33,158 bases of DNA, from contig JAUNKE010000023.1 of NCBI GenBank assembly GCA_030532905.1, positions 1-33,158 of the forward strand, read 5' to 3'. Below are positions 16,459 to 25,635 of the stretch, piece by piece (positions within the stretch are counted from its first letter, which is position 1; each line of letters begins with the position of its first letter). Source of the DNA: Peptostreptococcaceae bacterium. GTDB lineage: Bacteria > Bacillota > Clostridia > Peptostreptococcales > Filifactoraceae. The translations under genes were made by a program, and so were the position numbers. The notes beneath the pieces are model-generated. The model saw only the letters and a list, made by a program, of their open reading frames with translations. It was not told where the DNA came from and made no database searches.

Positions 16459-18045
16459 CTATTTTGAATCGGAGAATCCTCCCGGGGGCTCCGGCGGTCG
16501 CTGTCCATTTTGCATGCCACCCGGCGGCTCCGGCGGTCTTTGACCGTTTTGCATGCCACCGAAAGCATTGGACGATGCACTGCCGTCTTCATTGATGCTC
16601 GTAATCCCGTCGCTCAAGCTGACGGATGTCACTTCCTTGCCGTTCAACATCAATTGATATTCTTCGCCCGACTTCATATTTTCATTGCTGAAAATTACAT
16701 TCTGAAAACTCTTTTCAGCATTTAACTCCGCTATCGTTTCCCCATTGCTATTGATAAGCGAAATGACCGAGCCCGCAGGCAACATTGATTTGAAATTCAC
16801 ACTGAGAACGGCTTTTGTCGTTTCGGACGGCGTTTGCACCATGCCTGCATTGGCTGTGACAAACAAATCCCCACCGTAGAACTTGAATTCCTCATCATAA
16901 TCCAAAGCCCCGTTTCCTTCGGTTACCGGCCCGTTGATATACAATGCTCCATCCGTCATAACAATCGAACCGTTCGCATCAAGACCGTCTCCTTCCGAGT
17001 TAATTTGAATTTTGCCGCCATAAATCGCTAATTGATTGCCGCTGTCTTTCCCCGCCGCATTGACCGCATCGTCCGAAGAAGTAATATTTATATCTCCGCC
17101 TGCAAGGATTAAATCCATCGACTCCAATCCTTCCACCGATTTTAGAATATCGATGTCTCCATCCGTAATCAAAAGTTGTTGCTCCCCTTTAATTCCGTCA
17201 TCGCCGGCGGAGATTTCAATTTTACCGCCCGAGATGATGACATATCCCTGCTCCTGCTCATTTTCATTGTTTGCCTTTATGCCGTCTCCCTGCGCTTCGA
17301 TTTTCAGAATCGCATTGTTTATTTGAACCGAATTTTCTCCGACAATGCCGTCGTCCGCTGTAATTTCAATTTGCCCGCTGAGCAAAAACAAATTATCCAA
17401 TCCGGCTATACCGTCTTTGTTCGAATTTATCGTCAAACTTCCTTCTCCATTGACGAACAAATCACTCTTGCTGAATACGGCAGCCGTTATTTCATCTCCG
17501 TCCGCATTAACAATCTCATTGTTTATATTGCTTCCGATAGAATTCTCCGTGCCTTTCTCCAACGAAACGGTAACTCGATTCGCTCGATACACTTCGATCG
17601 CCGCCGCTTCATCGGATTGTATGTTCACTTGATTCATCACCAATCGGACATCTTCCTTGTCGGCATCTATCAAGATGGAGCCTTCCCATTCTCCACTTAA
17701 CACATAAATTCCACCGGCTGTAATTTTCAACACATTGCCGTCCACAAGCAATCCCTCGATATTCTGCAATGCGTTTTTATCGTTCAAATCAACGGAAGTG
17801 TACGAAGCATCCGCCCATGCAATATATTCATCCTGCTCGGTATATTTAATTTTTTGATTCAAAATGCTTTCCACATTATCAAGGGCATTTTGTTTCACAT
17901 CGACCTGCTCCGCTAAAGCGATTTCATTTTTTGTCGCTTCGGATTTTGACGCCTGCGCCGAACTTGCACATCCCGAAACCAGAATGATTCCGCTAAGCAA
18001 ACTCGCCAAAATCGCTTTCTTGTTTTTTAATTTTTGAGCTTTCAT
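16459..18045 (-). CDS. Cthe_2159-type (DUF4353) carbohydrate-binding lipoprotein
   Basis: A 528-residue exported protein. The N-terminus is a lipoprotein signal: basic KAQKLKNKK, a hydrophobic stretch, and the lipobox VSGC with the lipidated Cys26. Residues about 85-400 consist of repeating short strands ending in GGDINI, DGIKG or DDGI patterns, the right-handed beta-helix of the Cthe_2159 family. That family is known to bind acidic polysaccharides and calcium in Clostridium thermocellum. The C-terminus has a Gly/Pro-rich tail with a 13-residue unit (GGMQNGQRPPEPP) repeated twice. It is anchored to the outer face of the membrane. It lies beside a two-component system but is separated from it by a terminator. 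The ligand here is unknown. Confidence 0.85.
   Translation of the reverse strand: MKAQKLKNKKAILASLLSGIILVSGCASSAQASKSEATKNEIALAEQVDVKQNALDNVESILNQKIKYTEQDEYIAWADASYTSVDLNDKNALQNIEGLLVDGNVLKITAGGIYVLSGEWEGSILIDADKEDVRLVMNQVNIQSDEAAAIEVYRANRVTVSLEKGTENSIGSNINNEIVNADGDEITAAVFSKSDLFVNGEGSLTINSNKDGIAGLDNLFLLSGQIEITADDGIVGENSVQINNAILKIEAQGDGIKANNENEQEQGYVIISGGKIEISAGDDGIKGEQQLLITDGDIDILKSVEGLESMDLILAGGDINITSSDDAVNAAGKDSGNQLAIYGGKIQINSEGDGLDANGSIVMTDGALYINGPVTEGNGALDYDEEFKFYGGDLFVTANAGMVQTPSETTKAVLSVNFKSMLPAGSVISLINSNGETIAELNAEKSFQNVIFSNENMKSGEEYQLMLNGKEVTSVSLSDGITSINEDGSASSNAFGGMQNGQRPPEPPGGMQNGQRPPEPPGGFSDSK
16480..16560 (-). repeat. 39-base in-gene tandem duplication
   Basis: Two adjacent, slightly diverged 39-base units encode the GGMQNGQRPPEPP tail of the lipoprotein. 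Synonymous differences between the copies show that the duplication is not brand new. Repeat number could vary between strains. Confidence 0.85.
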
Positions 18046-18221
18046 AACAAATCCTTTCCTTATAATACCATTTTACAATTCAAAACTCTTTTCACTTTTC
18101 AAACGAAATGCCGATTTCAAAACTATTCATAATTCTTCCCGCCAACTTCGTTTTGGAATTCCTAATGGATTTTCCATAATCTGATTCTATCTTTTATTTT
18201 TGAATTCGATTTGCAATTTCC

Positions 18222-18241
18222 GTGAACTTTAGGTGAACTTT
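18222..18241. promoter_or_regulatory. Direct-repeat box, candidate response-regulator operator
   Basis: GTGAACTTT occurs twice with an 11-base period (18222-18230 and 18233-18241) in the divergent gap between the lipoprotein gene (minus) and the chemoreceptor gene (plus). OmpR/PhoB-type regulators bind two such direct repeats one helical turn apart. On the minus strand the box precedes TTGCAA and a TAGAAT further downstream, so it could activate the lipoprotein gene. The rest of the 18046-18371 gap shows only AT-rich promoter-like DNA. Confidence 0.5.
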
Positions 18242-18371
18242 TCATCGGGCTTAAACTTTCCCATGTCCCGATCCAAAATTTTAACGATAAATTTTATATT
18301 CGCATTTGATATTTCTTCTTATCGGATAGTGTAAAAAGACGATATAGATGTGTAAAAGTTAGGAGGTAGTT

Positions 18372-20177
18372 GTGAAAGGAACAGTAGTAGGGACTTGGGT
18401 CAAAACTTTGTCATCTTTGTATCCTCAATTTGTCCATGACAATATGAGAAGCGCAGGACTCGACCCCGATATGCCGATTTCACCATTTGACAATATCGAG
18501 GACGAAAAAGTCCACCAATTCATAAACAAGATGGCTGCCGACGCCCAATTGACCACCAAAGAACTTTGGCGCATTATCGGAAAGGATAATGTGCAGGCAT
18601 TTTATAAAATGTATGCGCTCTTCTTCAACAAGAGCAATTTATACAACTTTTTGAACTCGATGAACGATGTGCATCAGATTGTGCGCAAAAAAATCCCGGG
18701 CTCCAATCCGCCTTCGCTCGACATCGAAATCATATCCAAAAACAGTATTCATTTTATCTATTCTTCCAAACGAAATATGTTCGATTATCTGCTCGGGCTG
18801 ATTGAAGGAGCGAAGGAGCATTTCAACGAGAATGTTCAAGTGGAAGAAGTTCACCGAAAAGACGGGCAGTTGATTCTCAAACTCACCTTCCCTTATGAAG
18901 TGCGTCAGATTCGAAAATATCGACTCAATCAATTACTGTCTTTCGGATTTATCAAGGATTTCGGTATCAAAGTGGCAATACTGAGCACGATATTTGCGAG
19001 CTTGTTGCTTCCTTTGTTTGCCAAAACAAGCTTTGCCGTCGAACATCCGGCCGTTTTTTATCCGGCGGGCAGCATCCTGTTGAGTTATGCGAGCTATTTC
19101 TTGCTCAGCCGACCGCTTCGTAGATTGAAGAACGAGCTTCAAACCATCGCGGACAGAGAATTCATTATTTATGACGAAATCCGAAGCGGGAATGACTTTA
19201 TGGAATCCTTCAGCGAAGTCTCGAGCCGACTGAAAACTTTGGTTGCAAAAGATTTTATCGAATTCAGCTCCATGACGGAAGAAATGCAAAATTTCGGTGT
19301 GGATTTGAGCAATATCGCACGCAACATGGACATCAACAGTCAGGGAATTTCCGATGTAGTAAAACAATTGGAGACCGCATCCCATGCGCAGGCGGTGGAA
19401 GCGGAAAAAGTTGTCGTCGTCTTGCATGAGAATCTGGAAGGGCTCAGCAATCTGGCGGCGGAAGAAAATCAAAATAAAATCGAGCTTGAATCCGCGTTAT
19501 CCGATATTCATATTTCCTTTATGGGATTGAATGAGACGATGAATGCGATGCAAGGCATATTGCAAAATTTTGAGGAACTCAAAAATGCAAGCGGTCAGAT
19601 TACAACGCGTGGATATGAAATCGAATCGGTGGCGAAATTCGTCTCGGACATTTCATTCCAAACCAATATTCTTTCACTCAATGCGTCGATTGAAGCGGCA
19701 AGAGCCGGTGTTGCCGGCAAAGGCTTCTCCGTTGTAGCGGAAGAAGTACGAATGCTTGCGGAACAATCCGCCGGCGCAGCGGAAGATATTAAGAAAAATA
19801 TTTTCGGTTTTCTTAAGGAAATTGAGATTATTGCCGATAAAATCAACGGACAGTTCTACATTGTCAATTCACAAAACGAATCGATACAACAATCCGTAAT
19901 GCAGGCGCAGGAAGCGAATGCACGATTGGAAAAAATCGCGGAAAAAATGGTATTTTCCATCGAAGAACTCGGTCGACAAAATGAGAAAATCAATCAGCTT
20001 TTTGATTTCATTCAAGCACAGGCGGCATTGTCGGAGCAAAATTCGGCAGCGACCCAAATTGTCGGTACCAATGTGAACGGATTTATACAGGAATTGCACA
20101 AATTGACCCACGGCATCCAGCAATTCGGTGCCTTGACCAAAGAATTCAGAGAATATATTCTTGCATACCGTATTTAA
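18372..20177 (+). CDS. H-NOX (heme NO/O2-binding) methyl-accepting chemotaxis protein
   Basis: A 601-residue chemoreceptor. Residues 1-180 are an H-NOX heme domain beginning [13 protein letters not shown]. By alignment from memory to the Thermoanaerobacter (Caldanaerobacter) H-NOX, the proximal histidine is H101, the heme-bending proline is P114 and the propionate-binding YxSxR is Y130/S132/R134. All three distal-pocket residues for O2 binding are present (W9, N73, Y139). Two membrane spans follow (about 199-217 and 228-246) with only a short loop outside, so sensing is cytoplasmic. The MCP signalling domain spans about 300-595, with the hairpin tip around [20 protein letters not shown]. The GTG start has AGGAGG at good spacing. 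It would pass gas binding to CheA and the flagellar motor. Single gene with its own terminator. Confidence 0.95.
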   Translation: MKGTVVGTWVKTLSSLYPQFVHDNMRSAGLDPDMPISPFDNIEDEKVHQFINKMAADAQLTTKELWRIIGKDNVQAFYKMYALFFNKSNLYNFLNSMNDVHQIVRKKIPGSNPPSLDIEIISKNSIHFIYSSKRNMFDYLLGLIEGAKEHFNENVQVEEVHRKDGQLILKLTFPYEVRQIRKYRLNQLLSFGFIKDFGIKVAILSTIFASLLLPLFAKTSFAVEHPAVFYPAGSILLSYASYFLLSRPLRRLKNELQTIADREFIIYDEIRSGNDFMESFSEVSSRLKTLVAKDFIEFSSMTEEMQNFGVDLSNIARNMDINSQGISDVVKQLETASHAQAVEAEKVVVVLHENLEGLSNLAAEENQNKIELESALSDIHISFMGLNETMNAMQGILQNFEELKNASGQITTRGYEIESVAKFVSDISFQTNILSLNASIEAARAGVAGKGFSVVAEEVRMLAEQSAGAAEDIKKNIFGFLKEIEIIADKINGQFYIVNSQNESIQQSVMQAQEANARLEKIAEKMVFSIEELGRQNEKINQLFDFIQAQAALSEQNSAATQIVGTNVNGFIQELHKLTHGIQQFGALTKEFREYILAYRI

Positions 20178-20216
20178 TCAGTATGAGAACGATTAATATA
20201 AACCCCTTAAAAAAAG

Positions 20217-20252
20217 CCGCGACGGAGTACAAATGTACTCCGTTTCGGTTTT
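20217..20252 (+). terminator. Terminator of the chemoreceptor gene
   Basis: A 10-pair perfect stem ACGGAGTACA/TGTACTCCGT with a two-base loop, extended by CG/CG and followed by a T-rich tract; an A-run precedes it. Confidence 0.85.
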
Positions 20253-20643
20253 CGGGAAAAATAAAATATCCCGCAACTATCGAATTTCTAAACATATCTA
20301 TTAGCTATTTCGCTAAGTTTGCCACTTTTTACAACCACCGGGAAAAATCCTTGATATGTTAAGCGATTATGGTTGTATAGAGAATAGTTTATCTACCTGT
20401 CCCCATCATTTAACAGGGGTACAAAAACATCAAAAAACAATATTCACTTTACATTACATTAAAAATACTTACATAGTCTTAATAGCTATATCAACTTTTC
20501 AGGCTCGGTTACATCGATATATCTGTATTTAATGTTAAATGTATAGTGTTCTATGGTTTATTGAATGGCAAGAAGTTTTGTTATGAATGGATGTAATGAC
20601 AAGAACACAATACTGTCTAACATTTTTCATCATATAAGTAAAC
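20253..20643. other. AT-rich intergenic stretch without a gene
   Basis: No credible coding frame or structured RNA is visible. The one notable element is TTTTACAACCACC at 20327-20339, which recurs at 33109-33121 with further loose similarity downstream. Base composition is clearly more AT-rich than the cbi or spe regions. Confidence 0.5.
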
Positions 20644-21855
20644 TTAATTTGTTAAATTCTCCAAATTACCGCTTTTATTTTGCCTAAATACATCGGATCT
20701 TAAAAAAGGAATGGATATGAGTAACAGTATGATTGTTTGAACAGCCAACCCTTTATATCCAAAAGCAATGACAAACAGTCCCCATGCAGACATCGCAGTA
20801 TGCAAACCATGAATCAAGACCATACACCATATACTGCGTGATTTTTCATAAAAATATGCGAACCAGATTGCATAAAATATTTCCGTTATAATTCTTACCG
20901 TACATACAAATAGAAAATAGGATTTTGATGTATATCCGAAAGATTTGATAATCTCCGGCATCGCCATAAAATACTCATTATTAAAGTGCCATATTGCCCA
21001 AATGAATCCAAGTAAAACGACTCCACCTATTTTCCCAAATTTCTTTTGTAATCTTGGTTGCAAAAAAAATCTCCAACCATACTCTTCCCCAAATAATGTA
21101 CAAAAACCCAAAATCGGCATCAATATATATAAAAAATATATAAATCCGGGTCTTGAAACGGAACTGTCTTCCGTCAATAATGTTAATAATCGTTCAACGC
21201 CGATATATTCACCCTGATAATAGACGGTCTTAAAAAGATCGGTATAAGAATAAAGCAAATAAGCAACCAAAAATGTAACCGTAGATACAATCAATATTAA
21301 AATCATATAGAGGAACAACCATTTTAATGTTCTTTTGAAATTTCCTCCTCGAAATCCCCATTTTTCAGCAACTTTTTTATCCTCGCTCCATAATAGTTTC
21401 AAAAAGACGATTACTGAAATATTAATGAATATCTCTGAATAGGTACCGGGTATGATTCCCAAGCAAACCAAACTGATTATAATGCCACCACAGGTTATGT
21501 AGAAATTAAAACTTCTTTTTGGGTAGTTCTTATGTTTCAGCTTGATTGTAATCATAGCTGCCAGAGCCGGAGTCAGAGTCTGTGTCGGATTGATTTGAAA
21601 ATAATGCCCCCTATATTTAAAATAAGCTGCCACACAAGTCAAAAGAAGTACCATCATCGCCAGTATCATAAGAAAAAGCGCTACATCATCCATCTCTTGA
21701 ACGGTTCTCATAAAATTTTTATAAAACTTGCTACGCTGAGCAGGAATTTTTTCAGGATTTTCTGCAATCAAATTCGATGTATCTTCAGTAGCTTGGTCTT
21801 GAACAACATTATTTTGCCCATCAATCTCTTGATTCAAGTATAATTTCTTATCCAT
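20644..21855 (-). CDS. CPBP (CAAX/Abi) family intramembrane metalloprotease
   Basis: A 403-residue polytopic membrane protein. The CPBP motif 1 EEYGWRFFLQPRL has the catalytic glutamates at 257-258. Motif 2 lies in GFIWAIWHFNNEY with H290, and a third histidine is in MVLIHGLHTA near residue 362. About eight hydrophobic segments are seen. The first 50 residues form a polar, Glu/Gln/Asn-rich cytoplasmic extension. Family members process prenylated or other membrane proteins or act in bacteriocin self-immunity; the substrate here is unknown. The gene and its flanks (about 20250-22440) are more AT-rich than neighbours, with AAA/ATA-rich codons, suggesting acquisition from elsewhere. AAAGGTG lies upstream of the ATG. 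Confidence 0.88.
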   Translation of the reverse strand: MDKKLYLNQEIDGQNNVVQDQATEDTSNLIAENPEKIPAQRSKFYKNFMRTVQEMDDVALFLMILAMMVLLLTCVAAYFKYRGHYFQINPTQTLTPALAAMITIKLKHKNYPKRSFNFYITCGGIIISLVCLGIIPGTYSEIFINISVIVFLKLLWSEDKKVAEKWGFRGGNFKRTLKWLFLYMILILIVSTVTFLVAYLLYSYTDLFKTVYYQGEYIGVERLLTLLTEDSSVSRPGFIYFLYILMPILGFCTLFGEEYGWRFFLQPRLQKKFGKIGGVVLLGFIWAIWHFNNEYFMAMPEIIKSFGYTSKSYFLFVCTVRIITEIFYAIWFAYFYEKSRSIWCMVLIHGLHTAMSAWGLFVIAFGYKGLAVQTIILLLISIPFLRSDVFRQNKSGNLENLTN

Positions 21856-22450
21856 ACCTACACCTTTCTATATTCTAATACCATCAAATATTTTCATGCA
21901 CTCTATATCAATAATAGAAGCAGAATTAACACTTATTCTAATTGCTGCAATGCAAATATTAAGCGCACTTACTTTTTACTCCTCGTTATTTCACAATTTT
22001 ATGATAACAAACAAACTATGCTTCGTCAATCGGATTTCCTATTTATTTTCAGTAAAATTACGATTATAAACAATTTATTAGATATCCATGTAGAAGCAGC
22101 TGCATTTTCACTTAAGTATAGGCGATATTTTGCAAAAGGAAATATAAAAACGATATGATGATTAGAAATAGAAGACAGATATTTTGCATTTAGTTTTTTG
22201 AGAAAATCCCGAGGACAAAGTGTAAAGAATTTCCAAATCATCCGATGCTTTTATAACATGTGATGAAAAAATGATACCGATTAAAACTTTTAATCTCCCT
22301 CTGTCAATTACGACAAAATTGCTTTTGTTCATCTGAAATTTTCTTATTTATTTTCCATGTTCAAAGGGTATAAAAGATTCGACAATACCAACTAAGTAAA
22401 ATATGGCTGTCTCAAAACTTTTTGATGACTTTTAATCGATAAGGAGATTT
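21856..22450. other. AT-rich intergenic stretch without a supported gene
   Basis: About 600 bases between the divergent CPBP and DMT-transporter genes. I find no structured RNA, repeat or convincing gene. A 71-codon frame on the minus strand (22026-22241) has no ribosome binding site and no recognisable features. The last bases hold AAGGAG, the site for the transporter at 22451. A possible -10 (TATAAA) lies near 22370. Confidence 0.5.
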
Positions 22451-23485
22451 ATGAACAAACATTACAGAGCCGTTTTGATGGCGATCGCCGCTGCCGCTTG
22501 TTATGGCGTCAGCTCGCCTTTGGCAAAAATATTACTCGGCAAATTATCACCGACGATGATTGCCGGACTTTTATATTTCGGTGCGGGTGTCGGAATGAGC
22601 ATTGTCCATTTCTTTACCAAAGAAGATTCCAAAGAAGCACCCGTCACATTTCAAGAGCTGCCCTTTGTGCTCGGCATGGTGATTCTCGATATCGCCGCGC
22701 CGATTTTACTCATGCTCGGTTTGACAAAAACAACCCCCGCCAATGCTTCGCTGCTCAACAATTTCGAAATCGTCGCCACTTCGTTGATTGCTTTGATGAT
22801 TTTCAAAGAAGCGATTGGAAAAAGAATGTGGATTGCCATCGGCTTGATTACGATGGCGAGCGTGTTGCTGACTTTTGATATCGACAGTCTGTCTTTTTCA
22901 CTCGGCTCGATTTTCGTATTGGCAGCCTGCATCTGCTGGGGATTTGAAAACAACTGCACGCGCATGCTGTCGCTCAAAAATCCGATTCAAATCGTAATCA
23001 TCAAAGGACTCGGCTCCGGAATCGCCTCCTTGGCCATCGCATTCTTTTTGGGCGAATGGACTTTTGAGCCGATATATATTGCAGCGACCTTGCTGCTCGG
23101 ATTTTTTGCTTATGGCATGAGCATCTACATTTATATTCTTGCCCAAAGAGAGCTCGGGGCGGCAAGAACCAGCGCTTTTTATGCTATCGCCCCCTTTATC
23201 GGTGTGCTGCTCTCCTTCATACTCTTCGGCAACCCGTTGACAATGCAATTCATAATCGCCGTTTTGATTATGATTGCCGGAACCTATTTCGCGACTTTCG
23301 AAGGGCATGGTCATCTTCACAAACATTTTGCGTTGGAGCATGAGCATCGTCACAGTCATCAAGACGGTCATCACAATCATCATCACGATTATGAAGTCGA
23401 TGAGCACAGCCATCCGCATCATCATGAAGAAATGGAGCATGAGCACCCGCATACGCCGGACTTGCATCACAATCACGAGCATTAA
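22451..23485 (+). CDS. DMT/EamA-family transporter with a histidine-rich C-terminal tail
   Basis: A 344-residue inner membrane transporter. Residues 1-285 show the duplicated EamA arrangement with about ten membrane spans. The first half ends in TPANASLLNNFEIVATSLIALMIFKEAIGKRMW, and the second half has GAARTSAFYAIAPFIGVLLSFILFGNP; both are typical of the family. The remaining 59 residues carry 25 histidines in HxH and HHH clusters with Glu and Asp, a strong metal-binding feature rarely seen in EamA proteins. This suggests transport or buffering of a divalent metal such as nickel, cobalt or zinc, but ordinary DMT substrates (metabolites) cannot be excluded. AAGGAG lies 5-6 bases before the ATG. 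It is monocistronic, ending at a long bidirectional hairpin. Confidence 0.85.
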   Translation: MNKHYRAVLMAIAAAACYGVSSPLAKILLGKLSPTMIAGLLYFGAGVGMSIVHFFTKEDSKEAPVTFQELPFVLGMVILDIAAPILLMLGLTKTTPANASLLNNFEIVATSLIALMIFKEAIGKRMWIAIGLITMASVLLTFDIDSLSFSLGSIFVLAACICWGFENNCTRMLSLKNPIQIVIIKGLGSGIASLAIAFFLGEWTFEPIYIAATLLLGFFAYGMSIYIYILAQRELGAARTSAFYAIAPFIGVLLSFILFGNPLTMQFIIAVLIMIAGTYFATFEGHGHLHKHFALEHEHRHSHQDGHHNHHHDYEVDEHSHPHHHEEMEHEHPHTPDLHHNHEH

Positions 23486-23571
23486 AAAACCGATGGAGCA
23501 ATGTAACGCCGCTGTTAGATTTTCACGCTAACTTTGGAGCCGTTACAAGCTTCATCGGTTTTCGATTTTTT
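23486..23571. terminator. Long bidirectional terminator
   Basis: AAAACCGATG...TGTAACG pairs with CGTTACA...CATCGGTTTT (arms near 23487-23508 and 23541-23562), with a smaller hairpin CTGTTAG/CTAAC-type inside. T-runs flank both sides. It separates the convergent transporter gene and SpoIIE-type phosphatase gene. Confidence 0.85.
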
Positions 23572-23576
23572 ACACT

Positions 23577-25151
23577 TTACATAATATGGTCGATGCGGGA
23601 CACTTTCTTGCCGTTGTATCGAAATGCCAGCATCGTCACATCGTCTTTCTGCTCACCCTCTTTTTCGTAAATACCGATTTCGCGACGCACCGCGCGAACG
23701 AAACTGCGCATCGATTGATGCTTTTCAATATTACGATTCAGACAATCAATCAGCTTTTTCTCACCGAATTGCTCGCCCAACTTTTCCGCCTCGATAACAC
23801 CATCGGTATAGAGGAAAATCACATCGCCCTCTTCCAACAGTATCGTCGTCTGTCGATAGGTCGTGTTTTCAAAAGCGGCAAGCAATTTATTCTGATTGAG
23901 CGTCAATGCACCGAAGCTGCCGTCCTGCCTTTTGATCATCGCCGGCGGATGTCCTGCCGAAACATAGGTCAGCTCGCCGGATTCCAAATTGATTTTGCCG
24001 AGCCAAGCCGTTACAAACATTCTGTCATTGCTGTTTTCAAGCAACTTGTTGTTTGCAATCTCAAAGATTTTTTGCGGCGAATTGCCATCCGTCGTACGAT
24101 TTTTTATGATTTCTTTGGTGCTCGTCATAAACAGCGCCGCCGGAATTCCTTTCCCCGACACATCGCCGATGACCAGCATCATCTGATGCGGCTCGGTGTA
24201 GAAGAAGTCGTAAAAATCACCGCCGACTTCCTTCGCGGAATCCATCAATGCAAACATATCGATTTCATCATTATTCGGAAATTCCGTCGGCAACAGTGCC
24301 GCTTGAATTTGTTTTGCAACACGAAGTTCCGCCTTGAATTTCTCTTTTTCCATCACATTGGTTTCAATATCATTGATATAGTTTTTGATATCATGCGTCA
24401 TCTGCGACAAGGAATGTGTCAGATTTTCAATCTCATCCTTCGTATTCGGTGACGGGATATTCGGCACCTCGCGATAATCCGAAGCCGCAAAATCCAATGC
24501 ACTTTGAGATATTTTTTCAATCGGCGCAACAAAATTTCGGCGAATGTAGGAAACATAAATCACCGTAATAATGCCCGCGAGCAAAAGGTTCAAGAGAATC
24601 GACTCGACCACATAGCGATAAATTCCTTCCTTCATATCATCCATACCGATATGCGTTCGCACGACGCCCACAATATTTTGTTTGACATCAAAAACGGGAA
24701 CATTGACACCAATCGCCTGATCCTTCTCCCGAACGACATAGTAATCGCCCGCCATATCTTTTTCACCCAGTTGCAAATTATTTTCCGTCGGATAGACGAT
24801 TTCACCGCCTTTGACATAGATGAAGCGCACTTGACTCGCGTCCGTCGTCGCAAAATAGATATACCGCACATCCATCGTATCCCAAAGCGTCCGGAGACTA
24901 TCGGTTAGAACCGGTGTCGGATTGTAATTCGCATCCTTGAGATAATCTTCAATATAATCCCCATTGATTTGAGATGCGATAATTTTACTGATGGTATATG
25001 CCCGCTCCTTGTATTGCTTTTCAAAATTTGCCCGAAATTCATAGTACCCGATCGTCGATGCGGACAACGAAAGCAAAATCGCAAACAAAATCAGCCCCAA
25101 AGTATATTTATATCGAATACTGTTTCGCAAACTTACTTTTTGTTTTGACAT
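23577..25151 (-). CDS. Membrane-bound SpoIIE/RsbU-type protein phosphatase
   Basis: A 524-residue sensor phosphatase. The first membrane span is at about 14-36, followed by an extracytoplasmic sensor region of about 145 residues with Cache-like strands (VRFIYVKGGEIVYPTENN and GDYYVVREKDQAIGVNVPVFD). The second span is at about 183-203, then HAMP (YIRRNFVAPIEKISQSALDF) and a coiled linker. A PP2C-type catalytic domain follows from about 275, with RVAKQIQAALLP, AKEVGGDFYDFF, VIGDVSGKGIPAALFM and FLYTDGVIEAE; the aspartates in GGDFYD, GDVSGKG and YTDG are metal ligands. It would dephosphorylate an anti-anti-sigma-type protein in response to an external signal. No partner gene lies next to it. 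AAGGAGAGG precedes the ATG. Confidence 0.92.
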   Translation of the reverse strand: MSKQKVSLRNSIRYKYTLGLILFAILLSLSASTIGYYEFRANFEKQYKERAYTISKIIASQINGDYIEDYLKDANYNPTPVLTDSLRTLWDTMDVRYIYFATTDASQVRFIYVKGGEIVYPTENNLQLGEKDMAGDYYVVREKDQAIGVNVPVFDVKQNIVGVVRTHIGMDDMKEGIYRYVVESILLNLLLAGIITVIYVSYIRRNFVAPIEKISQSALDFAASDYREVPNIPSPNTKDEIENLTHSLSQMTHDIKNYINDIETNVMEKEKFKAELRVAKQIQAALLPTEFPNNDEIDMFALMDSAKEVGGDFYDFFYTEPHQMMLVIGDVSGKGIPAALFMTSTKEIIKNRTTDGNSPQKIFEIANNKLLENSNDRMFVTAWLGKINLESGELTYVSAGHPPAMIKRQDGSFGALTLNQNKLLAAFENTTYRQTTILLEEGDVIFLYTDGVIEAEKLGEQFGEKKLIDCLNRNIEKHQSMRSFVRAVRREIGIYEKEGEQKDDVTMLAFRYNGKKVSRIDHIM

Positions 25152-25392
25152 TTCCTCTCCTTATAAAAGGTTCTTTCTTCACTCATTCAGTCACTGCGCC
25201 GCGACTTTTATGTATATCGTCAGAAACATTCCATGAATGAACTCTTCCTTCCCTATTATAGCATAAAATTTCACTTCAAACATTTTTTTATGTGTTATTG
25301 TGCGCAAAAGTCTATAAATAAATAATATAATTGTATAAAAGAGCAAAGCTTAAGCTTTTTATAAGATTTTCGAGCTTTTCCCTTCAAAAATT

Positions 25393-25552
25393 TATACTAA
25401 TACCTAATACACTACAGAAAAATTATTCTTTTTCCGTTCCTATGGAACGGCGGAACGGTGGGGTCACCGTTCCCTACAAAGTGAGAAACAAAGAACAGTT
25501 ATTCAAAATACAAATTGCTGATAACTCTGTCTTTTAATAGGTTTTAGTATTA
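25393..25552 (-). mobile_element. MITE-like inverted-repeat element, copy B
   Basis: Read on the minus strand, this 160-base copy matches copy A (10106-10263) over its whole length with only scattered changes. It shows the terminal inverted repeats best: TAATACTAAAACC at one end, and GGTATTAGTATA at the other. The GC-rich arm region GGAACGGTG-ACC-CCACCGTTCC is a perfect hairpin here. It lies in the gap between the surface-protein terminator and the SpoIIE-type gene. The remainder of the 25152-25582 gap holds only a possible -10 (TATAAT, 25255-25260, minus) for the phosphatase gene. Confidence 0.88.
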
Positions 25553-25582
25553 GGACTTGACTTGCTTTTTGTACGAATGATA

Positions 25583-25612
25583 AAAGAGCCCCCAATTTCT
25601 TGAGAGCTCTTT
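25583..25612 (-). terminator. Terminator of the surface-protein gene
   Basis: On the minus strand AAAGAGC...GCTCTTTT with inner CTC/GGG pairing, followed by a T-rich end. It lies about 25 bases after the stop codon at 25636. Confidence 0.8.
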
Positions 25613-25635
25613 GTGAAGGAGCTTGTAGATTTACA

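Noticed and set aside
22026..22241. 71-codon frame on the minus strand in the CPBP/transporter gap
   Set aside because: No ribosome binding site, no motif and AT-rich codons expected by chance.
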